Source: an uncultured Ruthenibacterium sp. (GTDB lineage: Bacteria; Bacillota; Clostridia; Oscillospirales; Ruminococcaceae). Taken from it: a stretch of 64,000 nucleotides of DNA. The position numbers and the translations under genes are program-made. Below, in pieces: positions 17,546-25,627 of the stretch (position 1 is its first letter; each line of letters opens with the position of its first letter). The stretch lies in contig CAJUMH010000012.1 in assembly GCA_910587145.1 (NCBI GenBank), positions 1 to 64,000 on the forward strand, in the 5' to 3' direction. The notes beneath the pieces are model-generated. The model saw nothing but the letters and a program-made list of their open reading frames with translations. It was not told the DNA's origin and did no database searches.

Positions 17546-19119
17546 CAGCCTGTCGAAAAAGGTCACCTTTTGGTGGCCTTTTTCTCGTATTGAGAGAGAA
17601 AATGCGGTATAATGGTGTAGGGTGATAAAAATGCTGGTAAAGAACGCAGAAAATCGAGAGCAGCTGGAATTTGTAAGTTTGGAGAACATGGTCCCGCAGG
17701 ATCACTTGCTGCGCAAGATTGACACAGCCATCGACTTCAAGAAAATCTACGAATTTGTGGAGGATCTGTATTGCGAGGACAACGGCCGGCCCAGCGTTGA
17801 CCCGGTGGTGCTGTTCAAGATCGTGCTGATCCAGCATATCTATGGAATTTCTTCCCTACGCCGAACCCTAGAGGAAGTGAGCATGAATCTGGCATACCGG
17901 TGGTTCATCGGGTATCCGCTGAATGAAGCGGTACCGCATTTCTCCACGGTGAGCTACAACTTCAAGCACCGATTCAACCACGCCACGGTGGAATATGTGT
18001 TCCGCTGGGTGTTGAAAGCAGCGGCAGAGGAAGGGTATCTGGACACAGAAGCGATTTTTGTGGACGGAACCCACATTAAGGCAAGTGCCAATCTGAAAAA
18101 GCAGGCCAAAAAGGCGGTCCCCAAGCAGGCAAAGCGGTACGCAAAAGAGCTGTTCGATGAAGTGAACAAGGACCGGGAGGAACACGGCAAGAAACCTTTC
18201 TCGGATGACAGCGACAAAAAGCCGCCGGAGGAGAAGGAAACGGTGGTGTCCACCACCGACCCGGAAAGCGGTGTATTCCACAAGGGGGAGCACAAAAAGT
18301 GCTTTGCCTACGAAGCGCACACAGCATGTGACAAGCACAATTTTGTTGTTGGTGTTCACGTCACTCCCGGCAATATCCACGACAGTGCAGCCTTTGATCC
18401 TCTGTACGATGAAGTATGCCAGTATTACCCCGAGCACAAAACCGTGGTGGCGGACAGCGCCTACAAAACACCCTGGATCTGCAAGCGTATTTTTGAGAGC
18501 GGCCGCGTCCTTTCCACCTGCTATACCCGCCCCAAGACCAAAGAAAACGGCCACCCCTGGTGGGCCTATGTGTATGACGAATACTTTGACGATGTGATCT
18601 GTCCGGAATACCGTGCGCTGCATTATTCCACCACAAACCGGGAGGGCTACCGGGAATACAAGAGCCGAGGCTATCTTTGCAAGAGCTGTCCCACCAGAGG
18701 GATGTGCACCGAGAACGCCAAGTGCGAGAAAACAGTCTTGCGCCATGTCTGGCAGGACTATGTGGAGATGGCAGAGCATGTCCGGCATATGGCGGTGTAC
18801 AAAGAACTGTACCGGCTGCGAAAAGAGAAGATTGAGCGTGTGTTTGCCGATGCAAAGGAAAAACACGGGATGCGTTACACGCAGTACAGAGGCTTGGCCC
18901 AGGTGACAAACTGGGTGAAGCTTAAATTTGCTGCCATGAATCTGAAAAAACTGGCCATTTGGAAATGGAATGGCCGCCATCCGGCGCCGGATGGCGGAAA
19001 ACAAACAGGATGGGGGAAAAGTGTAGCTGCTGTTTTGATGCTTTTTCCGTTTCCGCTTTCGTTTCCAAGCAAAAAACCTGCTCTGGCTTAATTGCCGGAG
19101 CAGGTTTTTCTACAGGCTG
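17546..19119 (+). mobile_element. IS1182-family insertion sequence
   Basis: A complete 1574-bp element. The terminal inverted repeats begin CAGCCTGTCGAAAAA on the left and CAGCCTGTAGAAAAA on the right (one mismatch in the first 15). They bracket one DDE transposase gene. A perfect 26-bp direct repeat containing a stem-loop flanks the element. Just inside the left end, AAAAAGG-CACC pairs with GGTG-CCTTTTT, a hairpin that would block transcription entering from outside. Confidence 0.85.
17631..19091 (+). CDS. IS1182-family DDE transposase
   Basis: A transposase of about 486 aa with the IS1182 layout. An N-terminal helical domain (QDHLLRKIDTAIDF) is followed by a first catalytic Asp in IFVDGTHIKA, a Lys/Glu-rich insert, a second Asp in VVADSAYKTPW, and the final Glu in EKIERVFADAKEKHGMRYTQY (the YREK-like signature). 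CxxC pairs (LCKSCPTRGMC) lie between the last two. I prefer the ATG at 17631 with AGGGTG upstream over a GTG three codons earlier; a TATAAT box lies at 17608-17613. The frame is intact, so the copy may be active. Confidence 0.93.
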   Translation: MLVKNAENREQLEFVSLENMVPQDHLLRKIDTAIDFKKIYEFVEDLYCEDNGRPSVDPVVLFKIVLIQHIYGISSLRRTLEEVSMNLAYRWFIGYPLNEAVPHFSTVSYNFKHRFNHATVEYVFRWVLKAAAEEGYLDTEAIFVDGTHIKASANLKKQAKKAVPKQAKRYAKELFDEVNKDREEHGKKPFSDDSDKKPPEEKETVVSTTDPESGVFHKGEHKKCFAYEAHTACDKHNFVVGVHVTPGNIHDSAAFDPLYDEVCQYYPEHKTVVADSAYKTPWICKRIFESGRVLSTCYTRPKTKENGHPWWAYVYDEYFDDVICPEYRALHYSTTNREGYREYKSRGYLCKSCPTRGMCTENAKCEKTVLRHVWQDYVEMAEHVRHMAVYKELYRLRKEKIERVFADAKEKHGMRYTQYRGLAQVTNWVKLKFAAMNLKKLAIWKWNGRHPAPDGGKQTGWGKSVAAVLMLFPFPLSFPSKKPALA

Positions 19120-19145
19120 AGCCCGCCGATTTTACTCGGCGGGCA
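19120..19145. repeat. Right copy of 26-bp direct repeat flanking the IS
   Basis: Identical to the left copy at 17520-17545. Here the stem-loop has lost its downstream T-tract on the minus strand because the IS end follows, so this copy should terminate poorly. Confidence 0.8.
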
Positions 19146-19190
19146 TACAGATAGCTACGTTATGGGAATCAGTCAGAAGAATGTCCGAAA

Positions 19191-19225
19191 AGAAAAAAAG
19201 ACCCACTACCGTATGATAGTGAGTC
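19191..19225 (-). terminator. Intrinsic terminator downstream of lysS
   Basis: On the minus strand GACTCACTA pairs with TAGTGGGTC (one G-U) across an 8-nt loop and is followed by seven T. It lies about 130 bases 3' of the lysS stop and would end lysS transcription before the IS. Confidence 0.8.
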
Positions 19226-19351
19226 TCTTGCAGAATAACGATGATTTATGCCATTCAATGAGGAATCGCACATTTTTGCCTTCCGATTTGGAGATCGAAA
19301 GGTGATTTTTGGTGACTAAATTGGTGATTCGAGCCGATTTGGCCCCATCAA
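19226..19351. other. Spacer after lysS with short direct repeats
   Basis: The spacer holds CCGATTTGG twice (19283-19291 and 19334-19342) and three GGTGA words between them. No gene is present. The low GC matches the ICE side rather than the chromosome side. The repeats could be recombinase arm sites of an element end; this is an inference. Confidence 0.35.
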
Positions 19352-21361
19352 TCAATACAACTTAGCACCCGCAGGGATGTGGGGATCGACCATCAGAAGA
19401 TGAAGTTTTTCTTCCTCTCCTTCATGGTGAACGGCACTAATCAGCATACCGCAGGATTCGATTCCCATCATGGCTCTGGGAGGCAGATTCGTGATGGCGA
19501 TGCAGGTCTTTCCGACCAGCTCTTCCGGCTCATAATATGCGTGAATACCGCTCAAAATCGTCCTTTTCTCGTCAGAACCGTCATCCAAAGTGAACTTTAA
19601 GAGCTTCTTGGACTTGGGTACTGCCTCGCATTCGAGAACCTTCACAGCGCGGAAATCGGACTTGGAGAAGGTCTCAAAATCGACCTGATCCTGGAACAGA
19701 GGCTCGATCACGACGTTGGAAAAGTCGATTTTTTCTTCGACGATAGGAGCCGCTTCAACCGGCTTTTCTTCCGCCCTGGTCTCGGCTTTTTCGGTCTTAT
19801 CCTTGTCCAAAGGTTTCATTGTCGGGAACAGCAGCACATCCCGAATGGAGGCCGAATCCGTCAGCAGCATCACCAGGCGATCCACGCCGAAGCCGAGGCC
19901 GCCCGTGGGGGGCAGGCCGTATTCCAGCGCGGTAACATAATCGTAGTCCACCTGCGCCTTGCACGCCGGGTCGGCGGCTTTGCGCAGCGCCACCTGGCGC
20001 TCAAAGCGCTGCTTTTGATCGATGGGGTCGTTCAGCTCGCTGAACGCGTTGCCGAACTCGGTGGCGTTGATGAAATATTCAAACCGCTCGGTGAACGCGG
20101 GATCCTTCGCCTTGCGCTTTGCCAGCGGGCTGTTCTCCACCGGATAATCGTAAATAAACGTGGGCTGAATGAGATTTTCTTCCACGAACGCATCGAAAAA
20201 TTCGGCCAGAATCGCGCCCTTTGTGGGCTGCTCGGGCAAGGCCACACCGCGCTCCTTCGCCAGCGCCGCGGCCTCCTCGTCGCTTGTCACGGCGGCGAAA
20301 TCCACGCCGGAATACTTCTTCACGGCCTCTACCATCGTCATGCGCTCCCAGTGCGAAAGATCAATCTCTTTGCCCTGATAAGGGATCTGCAGCGTGCCGC
20401 AGACATTCCGTGCCACGGTCTTCATCATATCCTCTACAAGATCCATCATGCCGCGGTAATCGGTATACGCCTGATACACCTCGATGGTGGTAAATTCGGG
20501 GTTGTGCTTCGGATCCATGCCCTCGTTGCGGAAGATACGCCCCACCTCGTACACACGGTCCATACCGCCGACAACAAGGCGCTTGAGGTACAGCTCTGTC
20601 TCGATGCGCAGCGCCATATCCATATCAAGCGTGTTGTGATGTGTCAAAAACGGGCGTGCCGACGCGCCGATCTCGAACGGCGTCAGAATGGGGGTATCCA
20701 CCTCGACAAAGCCCTTGCCGTCCAAATAGGCGCGCAGCTCGCGCAGAATACGGCTGCGCCTAAGGAACGTATCCTTCACGCCCGGGTTGACGATCAGATC
20801 CACATAGCGCTGGCGGTAGCGCGCCTCGCGGTCGCGCAGGCCGTGGAATTTTTCCGGCAGGGGCAGCAGGCTTTTGGCCAGCAGTACGATCCCGGATACA
20901 TGTACGCTGATCTCGCCCATTTTTGTGCGGAACACAAAGCCACGAATCCCGACAAGATCGCCGATATCGAACTTTTTAAACGCCTGATAGTCATCCACGC
21001 CCACGTCGTCGCGGCGCACATACATCTGAATGTCGCCGCTGGCATCGCGCAGATCGGCGAAGCTGGCCTTGCCCATTACGCGCTTGCTCATCATGCGGCC
21101 CGCCATGCACACATCCGGGCCGCGTTCGCCCTCGGGCGGATCTACAAATGCCGCCTTTACCTGCGCGGCAAAGTGCGTCTGCGGCCAGCTTGTCCGCTCG
21201 AACGGGTCGCTGCCGTTCTCCTGCAATTCTGCCAGCTTGCCGCGGCGAATTGCGACAAGCTCGTTATAGGCCTGCTCGGTCAGAGCCTCCACCGCGCCCT
21301 CTAACTTTTCCCTGGCCGTGTCCAGCGCCGAATCCAGCGGATTCAATCCTTCCTTTTCCAT
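19352..21361 (-). CDS. lysS: Lysyl-tRNA synthetase (class II) with C-terminal tRNA-binding domain
   Basis: A 669-aa enzyme that charges tRNA-Lys. An N-terminal OB anticodon-binding domain (VCMAGRMMSKRVMGKASF) is followed by the class II core: motif 1 near LRDREARYRQRYVDL, motif 2 RIFRNEGMDPKHNPEFT and motif 3 GGLGFGVDRLVMLL (~residue 485). The core ends at LLFPTMKP (~residue 508). A charged linker and an EMAPII/Trbp111-like tRNA-binding domain (FSKSDFRAVKVLECE to GAKLY) follow, making it ~150 aa longer than typical bacterial LysRS. Codon use changes sharply right after LLFPTMKP: the core uses G/C-ending codons, while the extension uses CCT, TTG, GTT, AGA and TTA, like the ICE. The start is ATG with GGAGGAAAAGG upstream, and a large structured leader precedes it. 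Confidence 0.95.
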   Translation of the reverse strand: MEKEGLNPLDSALDTAREKLEGAVEALTEQAYNELVAIRRGKLAELQENGSDPFERTSWPQTHFAAQVKAAFVDPPEGERGPDVCMAGRMMSKRVMGKASFADLRDASGDIQMYVRRDDVGVDDYQAFKKFDIGDLVGIRGFVFRTKMGEISVHVSGIVLLAKSLLPLPEKFHGLRDREARYRQRYVDLIVNPGVKDTFLRRSRILRELRAYLDGKGFVEVDTPILTPFEIGASARPFLTHHNTLDMDMALRIETELYLKRLVVGGMDRVYEVGRIFRNEGMDPKHNPEFTTIEVYQAYTDYRGMMDLVEDMMKTVARNVCGTLQIPYQGKEIDLSHWERMTMVEAVKKYSGVDFAAVTSDEEAAALAKERGVALPEQPTKGAILAEFFDAFVEENLIQPTFIYDYPVENSPLAKRKAKDPAFTERFEYFINATEFGNAFSELNDPIDQKQRFERQVALRKAADPACKAQVDYDYVTALEYGLPPTGGLGFGVDRLVMLLTDSASIRDVLLFPTMKPLDKDKTEKAETRAEEKPVEAAPIVEEKIDFSNVVIEPLFQDQVDFETFSKSDFRAVKVLECEAVPKSKKLLKFTLDDGSDEKRTILSGIHAYYEPEELVGKTCIAITNLPPRAMMGIESCGMLISAVHHEGEEEKLHLLMVDPHIPAGAKLY

Positions 21362-21407
21362 CCTTTTCCTCCAAATATGATTTGTAACGCTTTCGTCGTG
21401 TTTCGAA

Positions 21408-21527
21408 GCGCGGCCTTTACGGGCGGTTCCATCAGAAAACGAAATCGCGGAATTTTACTGGTCGGACGCGTCTGCTGCGCAGGTCTCAAGACGTTTCGTT
21501 TTCTGATCTCACCGCCCTTTTCCGCGC
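21408..21527 (-). ncRNA. Candidate structured RNA leader of lysS
   Basis: Three stacked complementary blocks pair across ~120 nt: GCGCGG (21408-21413) with CCGCGC (21522-21527), GGGCGGT (21421-21427) with ACCGCCC (21511-21517), and the 13-bp TCAGAAAACGAAA (21432-21444) with TTTCGTTTTCTGA (21494-21506). The symmetric 4x4 internal loop between the last two can form tandem G-A pairs. The ~49-nt apex has a further CGTCT/AGACG stem. It lies 47-166 bases upstream of the lysS start on the lysS strand, consistent with a 5' leader. It lacks a convincing T-box consensus. It could alternatively be a palindromic mobile remnant. Confidence 0.5.
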
Positions 21528-21553
21528 GCGTTTGCAGCGGCCTGTAAGCCTTA

Positions 21554-22048
21554 TCACTCCAGCCCCAGCCGAAAGCGGTTTCCTTTTTCCGTTTTTTCAC
21601 CGGCGCGAAAACCCGCCCGCTCAAAGCACCGGCGGGACGCGCCGTTCCAGCGATAGATGTCGCTTACAAACAGCTCCCGATATCCCAGCCGGCGTCCGCG
21701 TTCCACCAGCGCGGCAATCACGCGCCCACCGACGCCCCGGCCGCGCCAAGTCCGCTCACCGATCACAATCGGCATGTCCTCCTGCCAGAAGGTCACGTCC
21801 CCGATCGGGCGAAAGCCACCGTTTTCCCACGCCTCAATGAAATACAGCTCGCCCTTTTGCGCCAAATACGCGTACATTTGACACAGGCGCTCCATGGTAT
21901 AGGGAACGCGTCTGCCGTCGACAAGCCACACGGTCTCGGGATCCTGATACCATTCGAGCGCAAACCCGCACTCCCCGTCATATTTCCGCAGGTGCAGCCC
22001 TTCGCCGAGCGCAAGCGTCTCCGGCTGGACAATTCCCTCGATCGGCAT
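21554..22048 (-). CDS. GNAT-family N-acetyltransferase
   Basis: A 164-aa acetyltransferase. The acetyl-CoA loop is in ERTWRGRGVGGRVIAALVERG (R/Q-x-x-G-x-G/A motif), followed by the typical β5-α4 NGASRRCFERAGFR. I chose the ATG of MPIEGIVQPETL with GGGGG nearby; an upstream in-frame extension of 39 residues is compositionally odd. The substrate is not predictable. It stands alone between lysS and greA and reads the same way. Confidence 0.8.
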   Translation of the reverse strand: MPIEGIVQPETLALGEGLHLRKYDGECGFALEWYQDPETVWLVDGRRVPYTMERLCQMYAYLAQKGELYFIEAWENGGFRPIGDVTFWQEDMPIVIGERTWRGRGVGGRVIAALVERGRRLGYRELFVSDIYRWNGASRRCFERAGFRAGEKTEKGNRFRLGLE

Positions 22049-22261
22049 CGTATTCCCCCGTTTTGCATTGCCGTGCTGTCCGTATCGCAGAAGAGAGCCG
22101 AACCCACATCCGTTTTGCCGGACGGAGCAACGGCAGCGCGGCAGCGTCTTCTCTTGCCAGGCCACAAAGGATCAGCGGCGTTTGATTCTCTTCTACTATA
22201 TCACAAAACAGGCGCTCGCGCACCTGTTTTGAAAAAAATCTTTGCTTCCTGGAACGGTTTT

Positions 22262-22300
22262 GAAGAAATGGGCGATTCGGTAAGAAAGCAAACCGCCCAT
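22262..22300 (-). terminator. Possible terminator after greA
   Basis: On the minus strand ATGGGCG pairs with CGCCCAT over a 19-nt loop, followed by TTTCTTC. It starts just 3' of the greA stop. The loop is long and the T-tract is interrupted, so confidence is moderate. Confidence 0.45.
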
Positions 22301-22313
22301 CGCGCATTCCGCT

Positions 22314-22796
22314 TTACAGCTCGGCGCGCCCGATGGCGATCACCTCATATTGAACGGTCATCCCGCTGGGCAGCGTGATCTCCACCGTATCGCCCTCGGA
22401 GTGGCCGATCAGCGCCGCGCCAATGGGCGAAGCGTCCGAGATCTTGCCGTTCATCGGGTCGGATTCGGCCGAGCCGGTGATGTCGTATTCCTCTTCCTCG
22501 CCGTCCTCATCGCGGATCGTCACATGGCTGCCAACGCTGATGCGATCGTTGGAAAGCTCGTCCTCGGTGACGACCCGGGCATGTTTGAGCATTTTTTCCA
22601 AAAGGGCGATGCGGCCCTCCATAAGGCCCTGTTCATTTTTGGCCTCGTCATATTCGCTGTTTTCCGAAAGGTCCCCGTAGCCGCGCGCTACCTTAATTTT
22701 TTCCGCCACCTCCTTGCGCTTCACGGTTTTCAGCTGCTCCAGCTCATCCTCCAGCGCACGCAACCCGGCGTAAGTCATTATGATTTCTTTTTCCAC
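22314..22796 (-). CDS. greA: Transcription elongation factor GreA
   Basis: A 160-aa factor that rescues backtracked RNA polymerase by stimulating transcript cleavage. The N-terminal coiled coil spans residues ~8-75, with the acidic tip in GDLSENSEYDEAKNEQ (the conserved DLSEN-EY-A motif). The C-terminal FKBP-like domain contains the ASPIGAALIGHSEGDTVEI block. Length is normal. The annotated start is GTG with AGGAG ten bases upstream; an internal ATG six codons in is the alternative. It is a chromosomal housekeeping gene. Confidence 0.95.
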   Translation of the reverse strand: MEKEIIMTYAGLRALEDELEQLKTVKRKEVAEKIKVARGYGDLSENSEYDEAKNEQGLMEGRIALLEKMLKHARVVTEDELSNDRISVGSHVTIRDEDGEEEEYDITGSAESDPMNGKISDASPIGAALIGHSEGDTVEITLPSGMTVQYEVIAIGRAEL

Positions 22797-23278
22797 AGTT
22801 TGTGTTCTCCTTTGCCATGGTTCTTCCGTCGCCTCCGCACAGGCGCAGTATCATTCCGCCATGCGGTCGATCCGGCAGACCTTATTATAAAAAATACGCG
22901 GCAGCCTGTCAAGCGGTATGTGCCGCTTCGCCCGGCCCTGCGGGCTTTGCCCGACGCCCGGATCCTGCCTATGCCGCTTTGCCCGGCCGCGGCCCGCTGT
23001 TTCACCTTGTCCCGTTGCTTTTATTTTTATGCGCGGGCGGGGCAAAACAGAACCACAGAAGAAGGATTTCTCCCTCTTCTGTGGCGGGAACCGATCCGCA
23101 TTCCTCACAGGAAAAGCGGCCGGCGCAAAGCCCCCGGCCGCACAGATCCGCGGCGCTCCAGGCACGCAGGCCCTGCAACGCCTGGAACCGCACAGCCACG
23201 CGGCGTTCCGGCCGCGCAGGCCCGCGGCGATCCGCCCCCCGGGCGGCAGAGCCCGCCCGGCAGGGCGAAAAATATCTG
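22797..23278. other. GC-rich intergenic region between greA and the EF-G-like gene
   Basis: This is 480 bases without a credible gene. Bases 22797-22900 should hold the greA promoter. 23043-23084 is a terminator. 23085-23278 is very GC-rich with repeated GGCCGC/CCGCGGC words that create long spurious open frames on both strands. Confidence 0.5.
23043..23084 (-). terminator. Terminator of the EF-G-like gene
   Basis: On the minus strand CCACAGAAGA pairs perfectly with TCTTCTGTGG around a 12-nt loop, followed by TTCTGTTTTG. It lies about 200 bases 3' of the stop codon at 23279. Confidence 0.6.
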
Positions 23279-25357
23279 TTATTCCTCGTCGTCCTTCATA
23301 TCGATGAACTTCTTCGCCTCTTCGATCACCTTGGCCTCCAGGTTCGAGGGCAGCGTCTCATACCGCGTAAACGCATAGGTAAAGCTGCCGCGCCCCTGCG
23401 TCAGCTGGCGCAGGAAGGTGGTAAAATCGTGCATTTCGCTCATCGGAACATCGGCCTCAATGGTCTGCTGGCCGTCCTCGGCCGGATGCATACCCAGCAC
23501 GCGGCCGCGGCGCTTCGTCACCTCGCCCATGATATCGCCCATCACATCGTTGGGTACGGTCGCCATCAAATTGCCGATGGGCTCCAGCAGCACGGGGTTT
23601 GCCTCGGGCAGCGCCGCCTTGTAGGCCAGCTTCGCCGCCATCTTAAACGCCATTTCGGAGGAATCCACCGGGTGATAGCTGCCGTCCAGCAGCGTCGCCT
23701 TCAGGCCGACAACGGGATACCCCGCCAGCACGCCATGGCGCACAGCCTCCTGCAGGCCCTTTTCCACCGCCGGGAAATAGTTTTTCGGCACGCTGCCGCC
23801 GAACACACTCTCGGCAAAGACAAAGTCGCCCTCTGTCGTGGGCTCGAACTCGATCCACACGTCACCAAACTGCCCATGGCCGCCGGTCTGCTTTTTGTGG
23901 CGTCCCTGCGCCTTGCACTTCCTGCCGATGGATTCGCGGTACGCGATGCGCGGCTCGGTGAGCGTGATCTCTACGCCGAACTTGTTCTTCAACCGGGCGC
24001 AGATCACATCCAGATGCTGCTCGCCAAGGCCGGAGATGATCTGCTGCACAGTCTCGGTATTGACACTGTATTTTAGCGTGGGGTCCTCTTCCATCAGGCG
24101 CTGCAGCGCGCCGCTGATCTTGCTCTCGTCGCCTTTCTGCTTCACCTTGACGGCCATTGTCAGCGTAGGCGTGGGGAAATCGGGGCGCGGCAGGTTCACT
24201 ACGCGGCCCGGCGCGCACAGTGTATCGCCGCTTTGCGCGGTGGAAAGCTTTGTCACAACGCCGATATCGCCCGCGCAAAGCTCCGAAGCGTCCGTTTGCT
24301 TTTTGCCCTTTACGTACACCAGCTTGCCCATACGCTCGGGCTCGCCCGTGCGGCCGTTCACCACCGGCGTATCGGTCTTCAGCGTACCGCTGATTACCTT
24401 TATATAGCTCATCTTGCCCACAAACGGATCGGCCACGGTTTTAAAGACATACGCGCACAGCGGTTCGGAGGCATTGCACGCGATCTCCACCGTATTGCCG
24501 TCGCGGTCTTCCCCTGTACAGCCCGCGGCCTGCGCCGCGCTGGGCAGCAGCTCCTTGATGCAGTCCATCACCATGCGCGTGCCCACAAGCGCCGTCGAGC
24601 TGCCGCACACCACGGGCGTGATGGTGCCGGCCTTTACGCCCGCACGCACGCCGTTGATCAGCTCCTCGCGTGTGAACGGCTCGCCCTCGAAGAATTTTTC
24701 CATCAGAGCGTCGTCTGTTTCGGCCACGGCCTCGCGCATGGCCTCGACAAGGCCGTCTTCCCGGTGGCCGTACTTGGGCAGCGGTACCTCGCGGCGCGTA
24801 TCGCCCGCGAAGCTGTAGGCCTTATTTTCGATCATATTTACAAAGATGCGGCCGCCGGCCTGCTCCACCGGCACTACAACCGGGCATACGGACGGGCCGA
24901 ATGCCGTCTTCAGCTCTTCAAACACCTTATAGAAATCGGCATGCTCCGCATCGACTTTGGAAATGTAGATCATCCGGCTTTTGTTCTTTTTCAGCGCCAG
25001 CTGGTATGCCTTCTGCGCGCCCACTGTCAGGCCGCTGCGCGCGGATACGGTGATCAGCACGCTCTCGGCGGCCTGAATGCCCTCGTGCATCCCCAGCTCA
25101 AAATCAAACAGGCCCGGCGCGTCCAGCAGATTGATCTTCACACCCTCATGCTCGACGGGCGCCACGGCCAGCGAAAGCGACGCGCGGCGTCTGGCCTCCT
25201 CGGGATCGAAGTCGCACACGGTGTTCCCGTCCTCCACACGGCCCAATCGGTCGGAGCCCTTTGCAGTGTACACCATTGCTTCAACAAGACTGGTCTTGCC
25301 CGCGCCGCTGTGCCCTGCAACGAGTACGTTTCGGATGTGATCGCTTGTGTAATTCAT
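23279..25357 (-). CDS. Elongation factor G-like translational GTPase (EF-G2 type)
   Basis: A 692-aa EF-G paralogue. The P-loop is AGHSGAGKTS instead of the canonical AHIDAGKTT. Switch II reads DAPGLFDF, so the catalytic His of DTPGH is a Leu. The guanine motif is ISKVD. Domains II-V are present, including the domain IV block GGHGQFGDVWIEFEP and the C-terminal GRGSFTYAFTRYETLP. These features fit the FusA2/TM_1651-like group rather than the main elongation factor, so slow GTP hydrolysis or a regulatory role is likely. The ATG has GAGGG seven bases upstream; an upstream TTG would add nine residues. A TGGTATAAT promoter lies ~70 bases upstream. Confidence 0.88.
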   Translation of the reverse strand: MNYTSDHIRNVLVAGHSGAGKTSLVEAMVYTAKGSDRLGRVEDGNTVCDFDPEEARRRASLSLAVAPVEHEGVKINLLDAPGLFDFELGMHEGIQAAESVLITVSARSGLTVGAQKAYQLALKKNKSRMIYISKVDAEHADFYKVFEELKTAFGPSVCPVVVPVEQAGGRIFVNMIENKAYSFAGDTRREVPLPKYGHREDGLVEAMREAVAETDDALMEKFFEGEPFTREELINGVRAGVKAGTITPVVCGSSTALVGTRMVMDCIKELLPSAAQAAGCTGEDRDGNTVEIACNASEPLCAYVFKTVADPFVGKMSYIKVISGTLKTDTPVVNGRTGEPERMGKLVYVKGKKQTDASELCAGDIGVVTKLSTAQSGDTLCAPGRVVNLPRPDFPTPTLTMAVKVKQKGDESKISGALQRLMEEDPTLKYSVNTETVQQIISGLGEQHLDVICARLKNKFGVEITLTEPRIAYRESIGRKCKAQGRHKKQTGGHGQFGDVWIEFEPTTEGDFVFAESVFGGSVPKNYFPAVEKGLQEAVRHGVLAGYPVVGLKATLLDGSYHPVDSSEMAFKMAAKLAYKAALPEANPVLLEPIGNLMATVPNDVMGDIMGEVTKRRGRVLGMHPAEDGQQTIEADVPMSEMHDFTTFLRQLTQGRGSFTYAFTRYETLPSNLEAKVIEEAKKFIDMKDDEE

Positions 25358-25423
25358 ACTACAACCCTCTTTTCCGTTGCGCAAAAAACGCGCAACAGCA
25401 ACTTATACAAAAATGGTACTCCT

Positions 25424-25454
25424 ATTATACCACTTTTGTTGGAAAAAGTCACAA
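25424..25454 (-). promoter_or_regulatory. Probable promoter of the EF-G-like gene
   Basis: The minus strand carries TATAAT with an extended -10 TGG in front (TGGTATAAT) and TTGTGA 19 bases upstream. It is ~70 bases before the ATG. Confidence 0.55.
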
Positions 25455-25627
25455 GAAAAGCGCCGCCGGGGGTTCCAAATCTTGCGCGTAAAGATTGTAC
25501 AGTTTGACAAACATTTTCAACAATGTCTCTGCTTCACAAACATTGTTAAAAATATGTCTTTTCTGCATGTACAGCGCCCCGTAATACTTCGGCGGGCGAT
25601 TCACTCGTTCCCCATCTCGCCAAAATC
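25455..25627. other. A/T-richer spacer after fabG-like gene
   Basis: No gene is seen. The spacer contains the inverted repeat AACAATG/CATTGTT around 25519-25547, which may form a weak terminator for the leftward reductase gene; its T-tract is poor. Confidence 0.3.

Noticed and set aside
17287..17689. Short minus-strand frames of 70-100 codons between parA and the IS
   Set aside because: They have no ribosome binding sites, and low-complexity A/T tracts generate their Phe/Lys-rich ends.
21408..21527. A lysine T-box riboswitch upstream of lysS
   Set aside because: GGAACCGC vaguely resembles the T-box antiterminator, but the AGGGUGG element is absent, the UGGA would not match the G73 of tRNA-Lys, and no specifier loop was found. 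It is kept only as an unclassified structured leader.
22851..23307. Several 100-130-codon frames in the GC-rich spacer near 23 kb
   Set aside because: Frames overlap each other on both strands, are Arg/Pro/Ala-rich, and none has a ribosome binding site or recognisable motif.
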